Origin: Ursus arctos
Taxonomy: Eukaryota > Chordata > Mammalia > Carnivora > Ursidae
DNA length: 64,000 nucleotides
Direction of reading: 5' to 3'
Assembly: GCF_023065955.2 (NCBI RefSeq)
Contig: NW_026622808.1
Coordinates: 47,442,475 to 47,506,474 of the forward strand
Both the position numbers and the translations under genes were made by a program. Below are positions 19,851 through 30,512 of the stretch, in pieces (position 1 is the first letter of the stretch; each line of letters begins with the position of its first letter). A model generated the notes under the pieces. It made no database searches. It worked only from the letters and a program-made list of their open reading frames with translations, and was not told where the DNA came from.

Positions 19851-20777
19851 TTTCCAACGTCTTACTGTGGGTCAGCAGGGCTGAACATGCAAATTGGCCT
19901 TTGCTTTCAAAAGGAGCATTTCCCTGGGTGCTGCCGAACTAAGCCGATGGCGCTAAGCTCTCCATGAAATCGGATGGAAGGGAGGGGCAGACAATGCGTT
20001 GATACATAAGCAAACACTCACCCGAAAATGACTTGCAGGCTTGGTGCACACTGATAGCAAAATGTTTTCCCCAGGGTCTATTTTTCACCTTGCAAAGCAG
20101 ATGCTAGATTAGGAGAGTGTTGTCACCATAACATGAGGTATATTCAAAATTGGTGATGAGGTAAGAAAAATGTATCTGTTATGTATTTTTAAGTCAAAAT
20201 CATGTTGTCTTCCCTGAACAAAAATCAAAATGCTTGGATGGGACACCCGAAAAGACAGTTGATAAAGGAAAATAAACAGATAAATTGAACGTCATCAAAA
20301 TTAAAAATTTCTACATTTCAAATGGCACCGTTAAGAAGTGAACAGATGAGTCACATACTGAAAGAAAATATTTGTAAATCATCTATCTGGTAAAGGACTT
20401 GTATCCTTACAAGTTAATAATAACGCAATTAAATAATGACGAAAAGATCCGACAGACATTTCACTGAAGTAGATACACTGATGACCAATAAGTACATGAA
20501 AGGTGTTAATATCACTAGGCATTAGGGAAATGCAAATTAAAACCACAATGGGATCCTAATTCACACTCAGTAGAATGGCTGTAATAAAAAAAATACTGAC
20601 AATGATAAGTATTGACAAGAGCGTGAAGAAACTCTGATACATTACTGGTATGAATGTAAAATAGTTCAATTACTTTGGAGAACAGTTTCTGTCATGCAAA
20701 GGTTTCTGTCTCTTGTTCTGATTTCCTTATATATTGAAATGCCATTTTGGTGGTAAATTTCACATGCTGTGTCTTTT

Positions 20778-20957
20778 ATCTTCTTTTTGGGGGGAGGGGT
20801 GAGGGGCAGAGAGAGAGAGGGAGAGAGAGAATCCCAAGCAGGCTCCATGCCCCTCACAGAGCCCGACGCAGGGGCTTGATCCCATGACCCCCAGATCATC
20901 ACCTGAGCTGAAACCAAGGGTCTGACACTCAACTGACTGAGCCACCCAGGCACCCCA
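20778..20957 (-). mobile_element. CAN-SINE, antisense
   Basis: GGGGGGAGGGGTGAGGGGCA, GA tract, ending GAGCCACCCAGGCACCCC. Target duplication ACATGCTGTGTCTTTT (20762-20777) versus ACATGCTGTTTCTTTT (20958-20973). Confidence 0.92.
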
Positions 20958-20991
20958 ACATGCTGTTTCTTTTGATGTAAAACAGATTTTT

Positions 20992-21183
20992 TTTTTTTTA
21001 AAGATTTTATTTATTTATGTGACAGAGAGACAGCCAGCGAGAGAGGGAACACAGCAGGCGAGTGAGAGAGGAAGAAGCAGGCTCCCAGCGGAGGAGCCCG
21101 ATGTGGGACTCGATCCCGGAACGCCGGGATCACGCCCTGAGCCGAAGGCAGACGCTTTAACGACTGCGCTACCCAGGCGCCCC
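20992..21183 (-). mobile_element. CAN-SINE (young), antisense
   Basis: Exact 15-bp target duplication GTAAAACAGATTTTT at 20977-20991 and 21184-21198. CTCCCAGCGGAGGAGCCCG subtype block. The exact duplication marks it as younger than the SINE 35 bp to its left. The plus frame 21019-21231 is SINE-derived. Confidence 0.95.
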
Positions 21184-21750
21184 GTAAAACAGATTTTTAA
21201 TCAAAAATATTTGAAATCCTTTAATTTATAATAGCCAAATTACGGAAGCTGCCCCAGTGTCCATTGCTAGATGAATGGATAAAGAAGATGTGATATCTAT
21301 ATATAAATGGAATATTACTCAGCCATAAAAATCTTGCCACCTGCAACAGCATGGGTGGAGCTAGAGAGTATTATGCTAAGGGAAATAAGCCAGTCAGAGA
21401 AAGACAAATACCATATGACTTTACTCATATGTGGAATTTAAGAAACAAAACGAGGGAACAAAGAAAATGAGAAACAAACCAAAAAACATGCTTGTAACTA
21501 CAGAGAATAAACTGGTGGTTACCAGAGGGGAGGTGGGGGGATAGGTGAAAGAGGCAAAGGGAATTAAGAGTACACTCATCATGATGGGCACCAAGTAATG
21601 TACAGAATTGTTGAATCACCATATTGTACACGTGAAACTAATACAATATTAACTATATTGGAATTAAAATTTAAAAAATTAAATCCTTTAAAAAGTGAAA
21701 TAACTGAACTTAGATTTTTTTTCTGTTGTTGCAACTTCTATTAATCTTAT

Positions 21751-21961
21751 CTATTTATTTATTTATTTTTTAAAAGATTTTATTTATTTATTTGACAGAG
21801 ATAGAGACAGCCAGCGAGAGAGGGAACACAAGCAGGGGGAGTGGGAGAGGAAGAAGCAGGTTCATAGCGGAGGAGCCTGATGTGGGGCTCGATCCCATAA
21901 CGCCGGGATCACGCCCTGAGCCAAAGGCAGACGCTTAACCACTGTGCCACCCAGGCACCCC
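21751..21961 (-). mobile_element. CAN-SINE (young), antisense, tandem pair member 1
   Basis: AAAGATTTTATTTATTTATTTG, CATAGCGGAGGAGCCTG, ending CACCCAGGCACCCC. Flanked by TAATCTTATCTAT (21742) and TAATCTTATTTAT (21962). It appears to have inserted into the left target copy of the neighbouring SINE. Confidence 0.93.
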
Positions 21962-21974
21962 TAATCTTATTTAT

Positions 21975-22181
21975 TTTTAAGAAAATATTTTATTTATTTG
22001 AGATAGAACGAGAGTGAGAGAGAGAGAGAGAGCATGAGTTGGGGGGAGAGGCAGAGGGAGAAGGAGAAGCAAGCTCTCCACTGAGCAGAGAGCCCAACTC
22101 GGGGCTCCATCCCAGGACCCTGGGATCATGACCTGAACTGAAGGCAGACCCAAAATCAAGTGAGCCACCCAGGTGCCCCTG
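21975..22181 (-). mobile_element. CAN-SINE, antisense, tandem pair member 2
   Basis: AGAAAATATTTTATTTATTTG, a GA tract, CTCCACTGAGCAGAGAGCC, ending CACCCAGGTGCCCC. Target copies TAATCTTATTTAT (21962) and CAATCTTATTTAT (22183). It belongs to a different, older subtype than its neighbour. Confidence 0.9.
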
Positions 22182-22199
22182 TCAATCTTATTTATCAAA

Positions 22200-22970
22200 G
22201 CATCAATTCATACCTCCAAAATATGAGTAGTTAATTTTAAAATTCAGCTTTATTTAAATAAATCTGATTTAAAATTTTGATATTTGTTCATTTTAATTTG
22301 TACTTTGTCTCTTAAATGTAAGATTTGTAAAAACCTTTTAGAATAGAAACCATTTGTAAATACTTCAATATTTTATATTTACTTTAATATCCTTTTGTTA
22401 TAAAGTGTGTGCATATTTACATATGCTCATGTTTATTAATTTCCCTTCTCTGTCTTCTTTCTTTCCTTACGCCTCTTAACTTTGCAATTGAGTGCAGACA
22501 TTGCCTAAGAAGATCCAAAACTACTAGAGGAATCGTCCTCATGCACAAACCCTGAACTTCGAGATGGGGACGCAGGAAATGAAGAGACTTTCTGCTGCCT
22601 TCCCCTGGTAAGTGGGTAAATATGCTTGTGGCTCTCTGGAATCCCACGGCATAACGTTAGCTGGAAATATTTCTGAGACATATAAGTAGGAGAAAGCATG
22701 TTGGACAGCGAGAAGAGTGAACTGTAGGAGACACTTAATTGCTCAGCAGCTCTCTCCTTTCTAATTTGGGGAGTTTCCAATGGCATGTGCTCCACCCCCT
22801 TTAAGAGAAGTCAGAGAGAGACAGATTGTCTCGCTTTCCTCCCTCTGGATGCCAGAATGAGAGCGTGTGATCCCGGAGCAGCCACTGGGCTTTGAATCGT
22901 GCTTGAGTGTCACAAGAGGAGTCTTAATGTTCATTCAAGACAGTCTTTAGTGTCTTAGGGCCATGGTGCT
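22200..22970. other. Single-copy sequence, no gene seen
   Basis: AT-rich to about 22430, then mixed. Minus frames 22647-22417 and 22795-22505 overlap in different registers with no domain. I see no repeat signature. Confidence 0.4.
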
Positions 22971-22974
22971 CATC

Positions 22975-23300
22975 AGCTCCCTCTGCCTCCATCATTGGGT
23001 TCCCAGCCCTCCCCTAGCTACTCCTTGACTGTCAGGTCTCTGCTCAAATGTCACCTCCCTGACCACCTCCCCTAAAATAACTACCTCACCTGCCTTCTCT
23101 AAGCCCATTTTTCTTTATGTGACCAACACGACCTAGCATTATACATTTATTTTTAAATTCTTGGTTGTTTATTTTTGCCCTACGAAAATGTGTTCTCCAT
23201 GAGAATACAAACATTCTGTCCCATTCCCCCCTTTGTCCCCAGGGTCCAGAATAGTCCCCAGCACAAAGTGAGTGCCCGATAGTTAAGCAAATACATAAAT
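22975..23300 (+). mobile_element. L2 LINE 3' region
   Basis: GTCAGGTCTCTGCTCAAATG and TCACCTCCCTGACCACC, then GTGTTCTCCATGAGAATAC and GTCCCCAGCACAAAGTGAG: a typical L2 3' end in sense orientation. Confidence 0.82.
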
Positions 23301-23911
23301 GAAAACAAGCCCGATGTATGGCAGGCCAATCGCAACTTGTTAAGCTGCGCCGAATTAGTAATAGTTTTCTATCAGGCTTGCTTGGAGGTGACTTGCATCT
23401 TGAGTGAGTGACACGAAGGTGAGCATATGATTGGAGTTCACTCTCCAGCAGGGACGTGATTCTCGTGTTAAGTTATGAAGTTGTTATGAAGAAGGAACAT
23501 TTGGCTGTACTGACTCTAATTTAAAGCGGCACCTGCTTGCAGGCCCTACCGCAGTACGTGCCAACGTCCCCCTAAACACTATAAACACTGAGAAAAAGAA
23601 ACCGGTCCTGATGGACGATCAGGTGCAGAAAATCAGAGCGATTTTCACCAACTGTAAATCAAACGGTGCGGTATTGGGAAACAACTCACAGTTCTGTGAC
23701 ACAGTGCCACCTGCTTCCTCCAAAGAATGGAAAAAACACTTTCTTCACAATGAATTGACAGAGGCTAAAAGAGCAAGAAGAAAATATACACCCACAAGGA
23801 ATTAGAGAGAAAAGTTTAGGAATCAAAGGGCGAGGAAAATGTTTCTGGCCAATGCAAACGAAAAGGCACAGAGGTGGCAAAATTATTTTCCAACAATTTA
23901 AAATCTGAGAC
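23301..23911. other. Single-copy sequence, no gene assigned
   Basis: Contains a 64-codon frame at 23611-23805 starting MDDQVQKIRAIFTNC. It matches no family I know, has no upstream acceptor I would trust and ends in lysine/arginine-rich sequence of A-rich DNA. I treat it as chance. Confidence 0.35.
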
Positions 23912-23925
23912 AAAGAGCATTAATG

Positions 23926-24127
23926 CGGGGGCGCCTGGGTGGCTCAGTCGTTAAGCGTCTGCGTTCGGCTCAGGGCGTGATCCCGGCGTTATGGGATCGA
24001 GCCCCACATCGGGCTCCTCCGCTGGGAGCCTGCTTCTTCCTCTCCCACTCCCCCTGCTTATGTTCCCTCTCTCGCTGGCTGTCTCTCTCTCTGTGAGATA
24101 AATGAATAAAATCTTTATAAAAAGAAA
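23926..24127 (+). mobile_element. CAN-SINE (young)
   Basis: GGGGGCGCCTGGGTGGCTCAG head, CTCCGCTGGGAGCCTGC block. Exact 14-bp target duplication AAAGAGCATTAATG at 23912-23925 and 24128-24141. Inserted at the left edge of an old L1. Confidence 0.95.
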
Positions 24128-24134
24128 AAAGAGC

Positions 24135-25155
24135 ATTAATGGGACAAAAGAGGTAATTTTATTCTAATAGTTTAGAATCCATAGCAAAGATATAACAGTC
24201 AACAACCTAAACACTCCATTTATTACAGATCCAGAAAGAAGGAGAGATGGATAGGAGCAGTTGTGGTGGGAGATGTAAAAACATTCTTCATATACTTTCA
24301 CAAATCTGGTATTTAGAAAATATAAATAGATGAGGGAATTTGAACAATAAATTTAATAAGATTCAATATGTATTTTGTGTATAGAAACGATCTTCTCCTC
24401 TTGAGTATCCATTAACGTTTATAAAAATTGACCATGTGTTAGCACATTGAGAAAGTAACTTCCTCAAATGGAAATATGCACAGTAAGTATCTTGAACATA
24501 GTGCAATAAAATTAGAGATAAATAATAAAAGTATGTTATAAATCTTAGAAATAAATAAAAAATACTTTCCCCCAAAATACTGAGGTAAAAAGGAAATAAA
24601 AAATACACTGACTGACAATTTGGAAATTAATGAAAAGAGAATATCTTCAGAAAACCAGCAAACCCAAAGCATTAGCAAAATTATTGGCTTAAATATATTC
24701 ATTATTAAACAAGAAAGAATAGAAGTAAATAAGGTGAGTGTTCGATATGAAAACTTAACAAAATGACAAAATATCCATATTGAAAAAAGAAGAAAAAAAA
24801 ATAAATATTATAGCAAAAATTAGTGGATTTGGAAAAGAATAGCCATACAATTGATAAATACTTCTATGAACTAAAAAAGAAAAGGCAAAATAGACAAATC
24901 TCGGGAAATGTTTACCTAGGAAAAAAGAGAAAGTACAATAAAGAAAATTTCAAATGAAAAAAAGCAAAGGAAAAAGAGATGCGCTTTTTATTAATGTGTT
25001 TGAGGCTTTCAAAGAAATGAACACTCTTCTGAGAGAATTTAAAATCACCAAATTGTCATGGAAGAAAATTGAACTATTTATCAGAAAATTACTCTAAAGT
25101 AAACTCAGAGGCCAAACGAAGTTTTCAAAGACTGAAGAAACAGATAACTCCTATG
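24135..25155 (+). mobile_element. Old L1 (L1M/HAL1-like) ORF2 fragment
   Basis: Very A-rich and order-consistent with L1 ORF2 after the endonuclease region: CAACAACCTAAACACTCC, AAATTGACCATGTGTTAGC, TGGAAATTAATGAAAAG and TTGATAAATACTTCTATG. All frames are broken, and the minus frames are shadows. Confidence 0.6.
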
Positions 25156-25363
25156 TTTTTGTTTTGTTTTGTTTTGAGAGAGAGAGAGAATGTGTGTGCC
25201 TGTGTGCACTGAGGCTGGGTGGGGAGGGGCCAAGGGGGAGAGAGAGAATCGTGAGCAAACTTCATGCTCAGCTGGCGCCTGATGTGGGGCTCGATCTCAC
25301 CACCCTGAGATCATGACTTGAGCCGAAATCAAGAGTTGGACAATTAACTGACTGAGCCACCCA
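25156..25363 (-). mobile_element. CAN-SINE, antisense, older form
   Basis: A (GTTTT)n tail, GA tract, GATGTGGGGCTCGATCTCAC, and end CTGACTGAGCCACCCACTT, with the terminal GGCGCCCC degraded. Confidence 0.88.
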
Positions 25364-25404
25364 CTTCTGCTAAATTCCTGAGTTTAATGCACAGATTTTT
25401 CCAG

Positions 25405-25790
25405 AGTAAGATATGCCACAGCTGCCATAACAAAATCCTACAGACTGGATGGCCTGAACAACGGAAAGTTATTTTCTCACAGTTGTGGTGGCTGCGAGTC
25501 CAAGGTCAAGGTCAAGGTGTCAGCACTGTTGGTTTCTCCTGAGGCCTTGCTCCTTGGCTTACAGAAAGCCACCTCCTTACCGTGTCCTCCCCTGGCCTTT
25601 TCTCAGTGTGCCACGCTCCTGGCATCTCTCTCTTCTTACCAGGACACCCGTCCTATCAGATTAGGGCCCCACCCTCGTGACCTCATTTAACCTTAATCAC
25701 CTAAGAGCCCAGTTTCCAAATACAGTCACATTGGGGGTTAGAGTTCCAATATATGAATTTCGGGGAGGCACAATTCAGTCCATAATGGAT
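25405..25790 (-). mobile_element. MLT1-like (MaLR) solitary LTR, antisense
   Basis: GCTGCCATAACAAAATCCTA, TTTTCTCACAGTTGTGGTGG, CCCACCCTCGTGACCTCATT and ATATGAATTTCGGGGAGGC give the antisense MLT1 layout. GGTCAAGGTCAAGGT is a small local duplication. Confidence 0.7.
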
Positions 25791-25924
25791 GCAATTGTGG
25801 TTAAAAAGAGAAATCTGAAATTTTAGTTATGTTGTACAGAGTACATATATGTAGTTATGTCATCAGTAATAATAATAAATATTCTTTAATATTTGCCGTT
25901 CATAAAACTTGCTCATTTATATTA

Positions 25925-26225
25925 TTTCTCTGATCCCTCCAATGCCACCTCATCATTGAGGCCTTCTAGAATAGCACCTCCATGTATCATGCGCTCTTGG
26001 TTTGTGTGATAGGGCCCTTGCTCTCTAACTCATTACCTGGCTTTCTTTTTCCTTTGCACAGGTAGCATCATCCACTATATTTATTTGTTTAGTTAGTTAT
26101 TGCCTGTCTCTTCTGCTAGAAAAGCGTTTCGAAACAGGCTGCATGCTTTTGCACTACTGTATCCCAGCCCCTAGAACACTACCTGGCGCATAGTAGGTGA
26201 TCAGTAAATTGTGACATGAAAGAAT
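25925..26225 (+). mobile_element. L2 LINE 3' end
   Basis: ATTGAGGCCTTCTAGAATAG, then CCCAGCCCCTAGAACACTAC and TGGCGCATAGTAGGTGATC, the L2 terminus. Confidence 0.82.
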
Positions 26226-26424
26226 AAGTTGTCATGTCACCATCTCAACAAACCATGTGGTTAAGTACGTAGTGGAGGTGCTGTTAATAGAGGAGGGACC
26301 GGACGGTCACATGGGCGTAGGGGTTCTGACTTCCTGTCCCATATACTCTTTCCGTCATCAGACGTGACGGTCTTCATGACTCACACTCTTGTCTTAGATG
26401 ATTAGGTGAGTATGTTTTCCTTTG

Positions 26425-26660
26425 GGAGAAAAATATCATTGATACATAATTCACAAACCTTATAATTCACCCATTTAAAGTGTACCATTCAGTGTGTGTT
26501 AGTGTGCCCACAGAGTTGGGCAACTGTCACCATAATCAATTTTAGAACATTTTTCACCTTTTCAGGTGGCACACCTCAATTCCCCCATCAGCCGGCTCCA
26601 GGCAACCACTAATCTATCTGAAGTCTTCACAGATTTACACAAGTCTATGTGTGTATACAC
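26425..26660 (-). mobile_element. L1M 3' UTR, antisense
   Basis: ATTGATACATAATTCACAAAC, CCATTTAAAGTGTACCATTC, AACTGTCACCATAATCAATT and CCAGGCAACCACTAATCTA. Confidence 0.8.
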
Positions 26661-26703
26661 ACACACACACACGCACAGTAACTGGACAATCCGTTACATA
26701 TGT

Positions 26704-26750
26704 TATCTATATCTATATCTATATCTATATCTATATCTATATCTATATCT
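26704..26750. repeat. (TATATC)n microsatellite
   Basis: About eight copies of the hexamer TATATC. It generates the artefactual YLYLYL, SISISI and DIDIDI peptides in overlapping frames (26566-27171 and others). Confidence 0.97.
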
Positions 26751-26959
26751 GGGCTTTTCCCTTCCTCTGACCTCATCTCCGTCCACTCTCTGCTCTGGCC
26801 ACATTGCCCCTCTGCGGTACCTCCTGCTTGTCCCCTTCGTCCTTCTTCCTGTGATACTCTCCCCTCCTGGTCTTGTCCAGGCTGACAAGGAGTTGTCATC
26901 GTATCTCAGCATCCTGGGCAGTGGGTTTGCCATCTTCTGGAAACGGAAAACTGCGAAGC

Positions 26960-27365
26960 CACCCTGCCCAAGTTTAAACCCAAGCTCTGGGGAGCGCCTG
27001 GGTGGCTCAGTCGGTGAAGCATCTGCCTTCGTCTCAGGTCATGATCCCAGCGTCCTGGGGTCAAGCCCTGCACTGGGCTGCCTGTTCCTCGGGGAGCCTG
27101 CTTCTCCCTCTCCCTCTGCCTGCTGCTCCCCCTGCTTGTGCTCTCCTTCACCCTCTCTCTCTGTCAAATAAATAAAATTAAAAAATAATAATAATAAATC
27201 CAAGCTCTGTTACCTGGCAGCTGTGTGACTTTGGGAGAGTTTCCGTCTCTGTTTCCATTTCTTCTTCTGTACAAGGGGACAGTAACGGTGTCCTTGGAGG
27301 ATTAAATGAGCTATTACGTGTAAAATGCTTAGTGTAGTGTCTGGTATGAAGTAAGCACCATGTTC
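26960..27365 (+). mobile_element. MIR split by a SINE
   Basis: A sense MIR whose AACCCAAGCTCTG point was hit by a SINE. It continues CCTGGCAGCTGTGTGACTTTG, GGATTAAATGAGCTATTACG and AGTAAGCACCATG after it. Confidence 0.8.
26990..27195 (+). mobile_element. CAN-SINE
   Basis: GGGAGCGCCTGGGTGGCTCAG head. Target copies AAACCCAAGCTCTG (26976-26989) and AAATCCAAGCTCTG (27196-27209) lie within the MIR. Confidence 0.94.
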
Positions 27366-27367
27366 AT

Positions 27368-27386
27368 ACCACCACCACCACCACCA
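27368..27386. repeat. (ACC)n microsatellite
   Basis: About six ACC units at the end of the MIR. Confidence 0.9.
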
Positions 27387-27404
27387 TCCTTGTTATTGTT
27401 AAAT

Positions 27405-27757
27405 ATTTGGCAACAGGTATCGGGGGACTAGCAAAAAATGTGTATCACAATTGATCCAACAGTTCACTTTAAGAAATGTATTCTAAGTAAACAACCGGAC
27501 AAGGACATAAAGATGTGTGTACAACATGGGATTAAAAATATTTTTTAAGAAAAGGAGTGACTATTTTGAAATAGACTGCATGTTGGTTAAATAGCAATGG
27601 AATAATATACGGCCTCATTAAGAACTGCCTACACTGGGGCACCTGGCTGGCTTAGTTGGTAGAACATGCAGCTCCCAGTGTTGGGGCTGTGAGTTCAAGC
27701 CCCATGTTGGGCATGGATCCTACTTAAAAAAAAAAATAAAAAAAGAATTACCTACAT
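27405..27757 (+). mobile_element. L1M 3' portion, left half of a split element
   Basis: TTTAAGAAATGTATTCTAAG, CATAAAGATGTGTGTACAAC and AATGGAATAATATACGGCC follow the L1M ORF2/3' UTR junction. A SINE (27634-27742) lies in it and the sequence resumes at 29086. Confidence 0.68.
27634..27742 (+). mobile_element. CAN-SINE, short old form
   Basis: CTGGGGCACCTGGCTGGCTTAG head, CTGTGAGTTCAAGCCCC box-B-like part, then directly an A-rich tail without the CT block. Target copies AAGAACTGCCTACA (27620-27633) and AAGAATTACCTACA (27743-27756). Confidence 0.9.
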
Positions 27758-28400
27758 CAGGAATTCTTAACCTTGTCTTGTTCTATGGGTCCCTTTGCCA
27801 GTCTGGAGAAACCTCATGGATCCCTTCTCAATCATGTTTTTAACTGTATAAAACAGAATACACAGGATTGCAAAGAAAACATTATGTGGCAATAAAGTAA
27901 TCAGCCATTTAAAAAGTTGTAATATACTAAGAAATGTGATTCTTCTTTTTACAGGCACAAACTGAGATCTCGTAGGTCTGATAGTTATAATTTTGAAGTA
28001 CTGGGAAACATAAATACATCAAGATATGCAAGACGAGATCAAGACAGATTCACGGGTGCTGCTAACGTGACTGTGATTTGTCGCCTGTGTCAATAACTGG
28101 AAGAAACGTCAATGGGGCGCCTGGGTGGCTCAGATGGTTAAGCATCTGCCTTCGGCTCAGGTCGTGATCCCAGGGTCCTGAGATCAAGCCCCACATAGGG
28201 CTCCCTGCTCAGCGGGGAGTCTGCTTCTCCCTCTCCTTCTACTGCTCCCCCTGCTTGTGCTCTCTCGCCCTCTGTGTCAAATAAATAAATAAAATCTTAA
28301 AAAAAAAAAGAAATGTCAAATGTCAGTGAGAGTCAGTGAAAATAAAGATATAATCTTTTTCTCAACCCAAATTCATAAGCCCTGAAGTTAAAAATCCATG
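27758..28400 (+). mobile_element. hAT-type DNA element, split by a SINE
   Basis: CAGGAATTCTTAACCTTGTC left end, GGGTCCCTTTGCCAGTCTGG, TATAAAACAGAATACACAGG, and a degenerate right end at AAAAATCCATG. The SINE at 28114-28307 divides it. Confidence 0.7.
28114..28307 (+). mobile_element. CAN-SINE
   Basis: GGGGCGCCTGGGTGGCTCAG head, CCCTGCTCAGCGGGGAGTC block. Target copies AAGAAACGTCAAT and AAGAAATGTCAAAT flank it. Confidence 0.94.
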
Positions 28401-28490
28401 CTCTAGCTCATGGGTTCCCAAACGTTTTCTATAGGGGTTCGGATAATAAATGTTGTAGGCTCATGGGCCGTACTGTCTTGGTCACAACTA

Positions 28491-28945
28491 TAGTTGACCC
28501 TTGAACAATGTGAGGAACCCCTCTGACGTCAAAAATCTGCATATAACTTTTTTTTTTTTTTTTAAGATTTTATTTTTTAGGTAATGTCTACACCTAACAT
28601 GGGGCTCAAACTCACAGCCCCGGGATCAGGATCACATGTTCTACTAACTGAGCCAGCCAGGTGCCCTCTGCATGTAACTTCTGATTCGCCCGAAACTTAA
28701 CTACTGATAGCCTACCGACTGGAAGTCTTACCGATAACAAACAGTTGCTTAACACCTATCTGGTATGTTATATGTATCATACACTGTGTTGTTAAAATAT
28801 AGTAAGTGAGAGAAAAGCAAAGGTTATTGAGACAATCGCAAGGAAGAAAAAATACATTTACGGTATTGTACTGTATTTACAAAAAAAAAGATCCGCATAT
28901 AAGTGGACCGTGTAGTTCAAACTCATGTTGTTCAAGGGTCAACTT
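28491..28945 (+). mobile_element. Pogo/Tigger-like MITE with TA duplication
   Basis: Inverted ends: AGTTGACCCTTGAACAA on the left, TTGTTCAAGGGTCAACT on the right, flanked by TA (28489-28490, 28946-28947). Inside are CTACTGATAGCCTACCGAC and GTATTGTACTGTATTTAC. A SINE sits at 28550-28666. No transposase. Confidence 0.88.
28550..28666 (-). mobile_element. CAN-SINE, old, antisense
   Basis: T-run, AAGATTTTATTTTTTAGGTAA, CTAACTGAGCCAGCCAGGTGC. Target copies TCTGCATATAACTT (28536-28549) and TCTGCATGTAACTT (28667-28680). Confidence 0.92.
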
Positions 28946-29085
28946 TACTCAATTCGGCCACTGTAGGGAGAAGGCAATATGGAAATGAACAGGCGTGGTT
29001 GTGTTCCAGTAAAACTTTATTTACTCAAACAGGCAGAGGGCCTGATTGCGCTTGTGAAATACGGTTTGCTGTCCCCAATCTAGAG

Positions 29086-29400
29086 TCCTATTTTCTAACA
29101 GAGAAAAATGTTCCTAAGCTGCTAAATGAAAAAAAAAAAAAATTTTATTTGATAAATAATTATGCAGGGTCCCACTTTGGTGAAAAAAATTTATCTCTAT
29201 GTATGTCTTTGTCCATATGTATGTATGTATATAAATACACAAGTCTGAAGGGCCAACGAAAATTGTAATGGTGATTATTTCTGGGTGATGGGAATATGAA
29301 CAGTATTTTTTCTTTATACTTTTCTATAATCTCTCATTTTTTCCCAATCAGTATGCATTTGTTTAATAATGAGAAAAATAAAATTAAAAAAGAATCAATT
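29086..29400 (+). mobile_element. L1M 3' UTR, right half of the split element
   Basis: GCTGCTAAATGAAAAA, TGGTGATTATTTCTGGGTG, CTTTATACTTTTCTATAATC, ending AGAAAAATAAAATTAAAA: the 3' UTR expected after 27757. Confidence 0.65.
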
Positions 29401-29427
29401 TGAGCAGGGTGTAAAAACCCAAACTCA

Positions 29428-29567
29428 GGGTGCCTGTGTGGCTCAGTCGAGTAAGCATCTGCCTTTGGCTCAGGTCATAATCCCAGGGTCATGGGATCGA
29501 GTCCCACATCCGGCTACTTGCTCAGCGGGGAGTCTGCTTCTCCCTCTGCCTGCCCCTCCCCCTGCTT

Positions 29568-29601
<34 letters not shown>

Positions 29602-29649
29602 AAATAAATAAATAAAATCCTAAAAAAAAAAACAAACAAAAACCAAAAA
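29428..29649 (+). mobile_element. CAN-SINE
   Basis: GGGTGCCTGTGTGGCTCAG head, (TC)n run at about 29571-29598, impure A-tail. Target copies AACCCAAACTCA and AAGCCCAAACTCA. Confidence 0.92.
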
Positions 29650-30295
29650 CAAGCCCAAACTCATATAGAACAGAAATTGCCCCTGGGATCCCTTTAACCA
29701 CTTTCCCTAAGTCCTCAGAGAGAAGGAACTCACTGGCACCCTTTCACTGTCCCCAAACAACTGCATGTACTGATATTCTGTTTTACGCAGTTCAAAATAT
29801 TATCCTGACAAGGGATTCATTAGTCTTCTCCAGACTGCCAAAGGGATCCATGGAACAAGAAAAAGTTAGTCTGTCTCCTGTAGGGTCGACACCACAGATC
29901 CTGTTGTAACCCTCTTAGGGTTAAACGGCCCAAGCTTCGTGTCTTCCCTGTAGCCCTGATAGGATTAAAATCAAAGTTCACACAGAGGCCCCTACAGGGT
30001 TGGCAACTGGAGGTCCTCTCTAATGCTCTTTCCACCCTCCTTCCAGTCTACAGGCCAAGGTTACCAACACTGGGACAGCTCCCAGTCTTCCTTCTGAGGC
30101 CTCTTACTTCCGTCTAGTTCTACCAATTCCCCACCGGTGTCAGACCTGAGAGGGGCCCCTTCTCTGCCCCTCTCAAGCCCTCTGCTTCATTCCTGGTTGA
30201 CAGAATGCCAGTGGTGTCAGAGAGTGACTTTGTCAGGTGTTTTTGGGAAGGCGATCCTTTCCCATCTCCTGGGAGGACTGAGTGCTGGTTAGTAC
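29650..30295. other. Single-copy sequence, no gene seen
   Basis: C- and T-rich mixed sequence. The minus frames at 30035-29820 and 30545-30120 show no domain, and the second overlaps a MER20-like MITE. Confidence 0.4.
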
Positions 30296-30299
30296 AATT

Positions 30300-30512
30300 C
30301 ACCTTTTTTTCACCCGGAGGCATTTTGCCCTGTAAGAGACCTGTGGCAAATTCCAAAGACATTGTTATCATGACAAAGGGGCTGCTCTTGGCATCTAATG
30401 GGTAGGGGCCAGATATGTGTCTAAACTTTGCATACTGTGTAAGACAGGCTCCCTGACGAAGACCTATCTTCCCCAAAATGCCAATAGTGCCATGGTGGAG
30501 AAAGCTTGGTCT
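30300..30512 (+). mobile_element. MER20-like hAT MITE
   Basis: TCACCCGGAGGCATTTTGCC, GGCATCTAATGGGTAGGGGCC, CCCAAAATGCCAATAGTGCC: the MER20 order in sense orientation. Confidence 0.78.

Larger units (their letters stand above)
20225..21680 (+). mobile_element. L1 ORF2 3' end and 3' UTR with two antisense SINEs
   Basis: ORF2 end signatures GAACGTCATCAAAATTAAAA and GTATCCTTACAAGTTAATAA, then AACTCTGATACATTACTGG up to about 20760, interrupted by SINEs at 20778 and 20992. It resumes at about 21199 with GAATGGATAAAGAAGATG, GGAATATTACTCAGCC and AGGGAAATAAGCCAGTCAGA, and ends in an A-rich tail near 21680. The ORF2 remnant has no long intact frame. Confidence 0.88.
28409..29077 (+). mobile_element. 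hAT-Charlie MITE split by a pogo-like element
   Basis: The left part ends GGTCACAAC at 28488; the right part begins CTCAATTCGGCCACTG at 28948 and runs through GTGTTCCAGTAAAACTTTATT to GTTTGCTGTCCCC. Same family as 4275 and 8520. Removing the insert gives a continuous ACAACTACTCAATTCGG segment. Confidence 0.8.

Noticed and set aside
23611..23805. 64-codon frame starting MDDQVQKIRAIFTNC
   Set aside because: Chance-length frame in A-rich DNA; no recognised family and no splice sites that I trust.
26566..27171. 201-codon plus-strand frame, the longest in the window, rich in YLYLYL
   Set aside because: It is built from an antisense L1 3' UTR, a (TATATC)n microsatellite and a SINE; the companion frames on both strands show the same periodic artefact.
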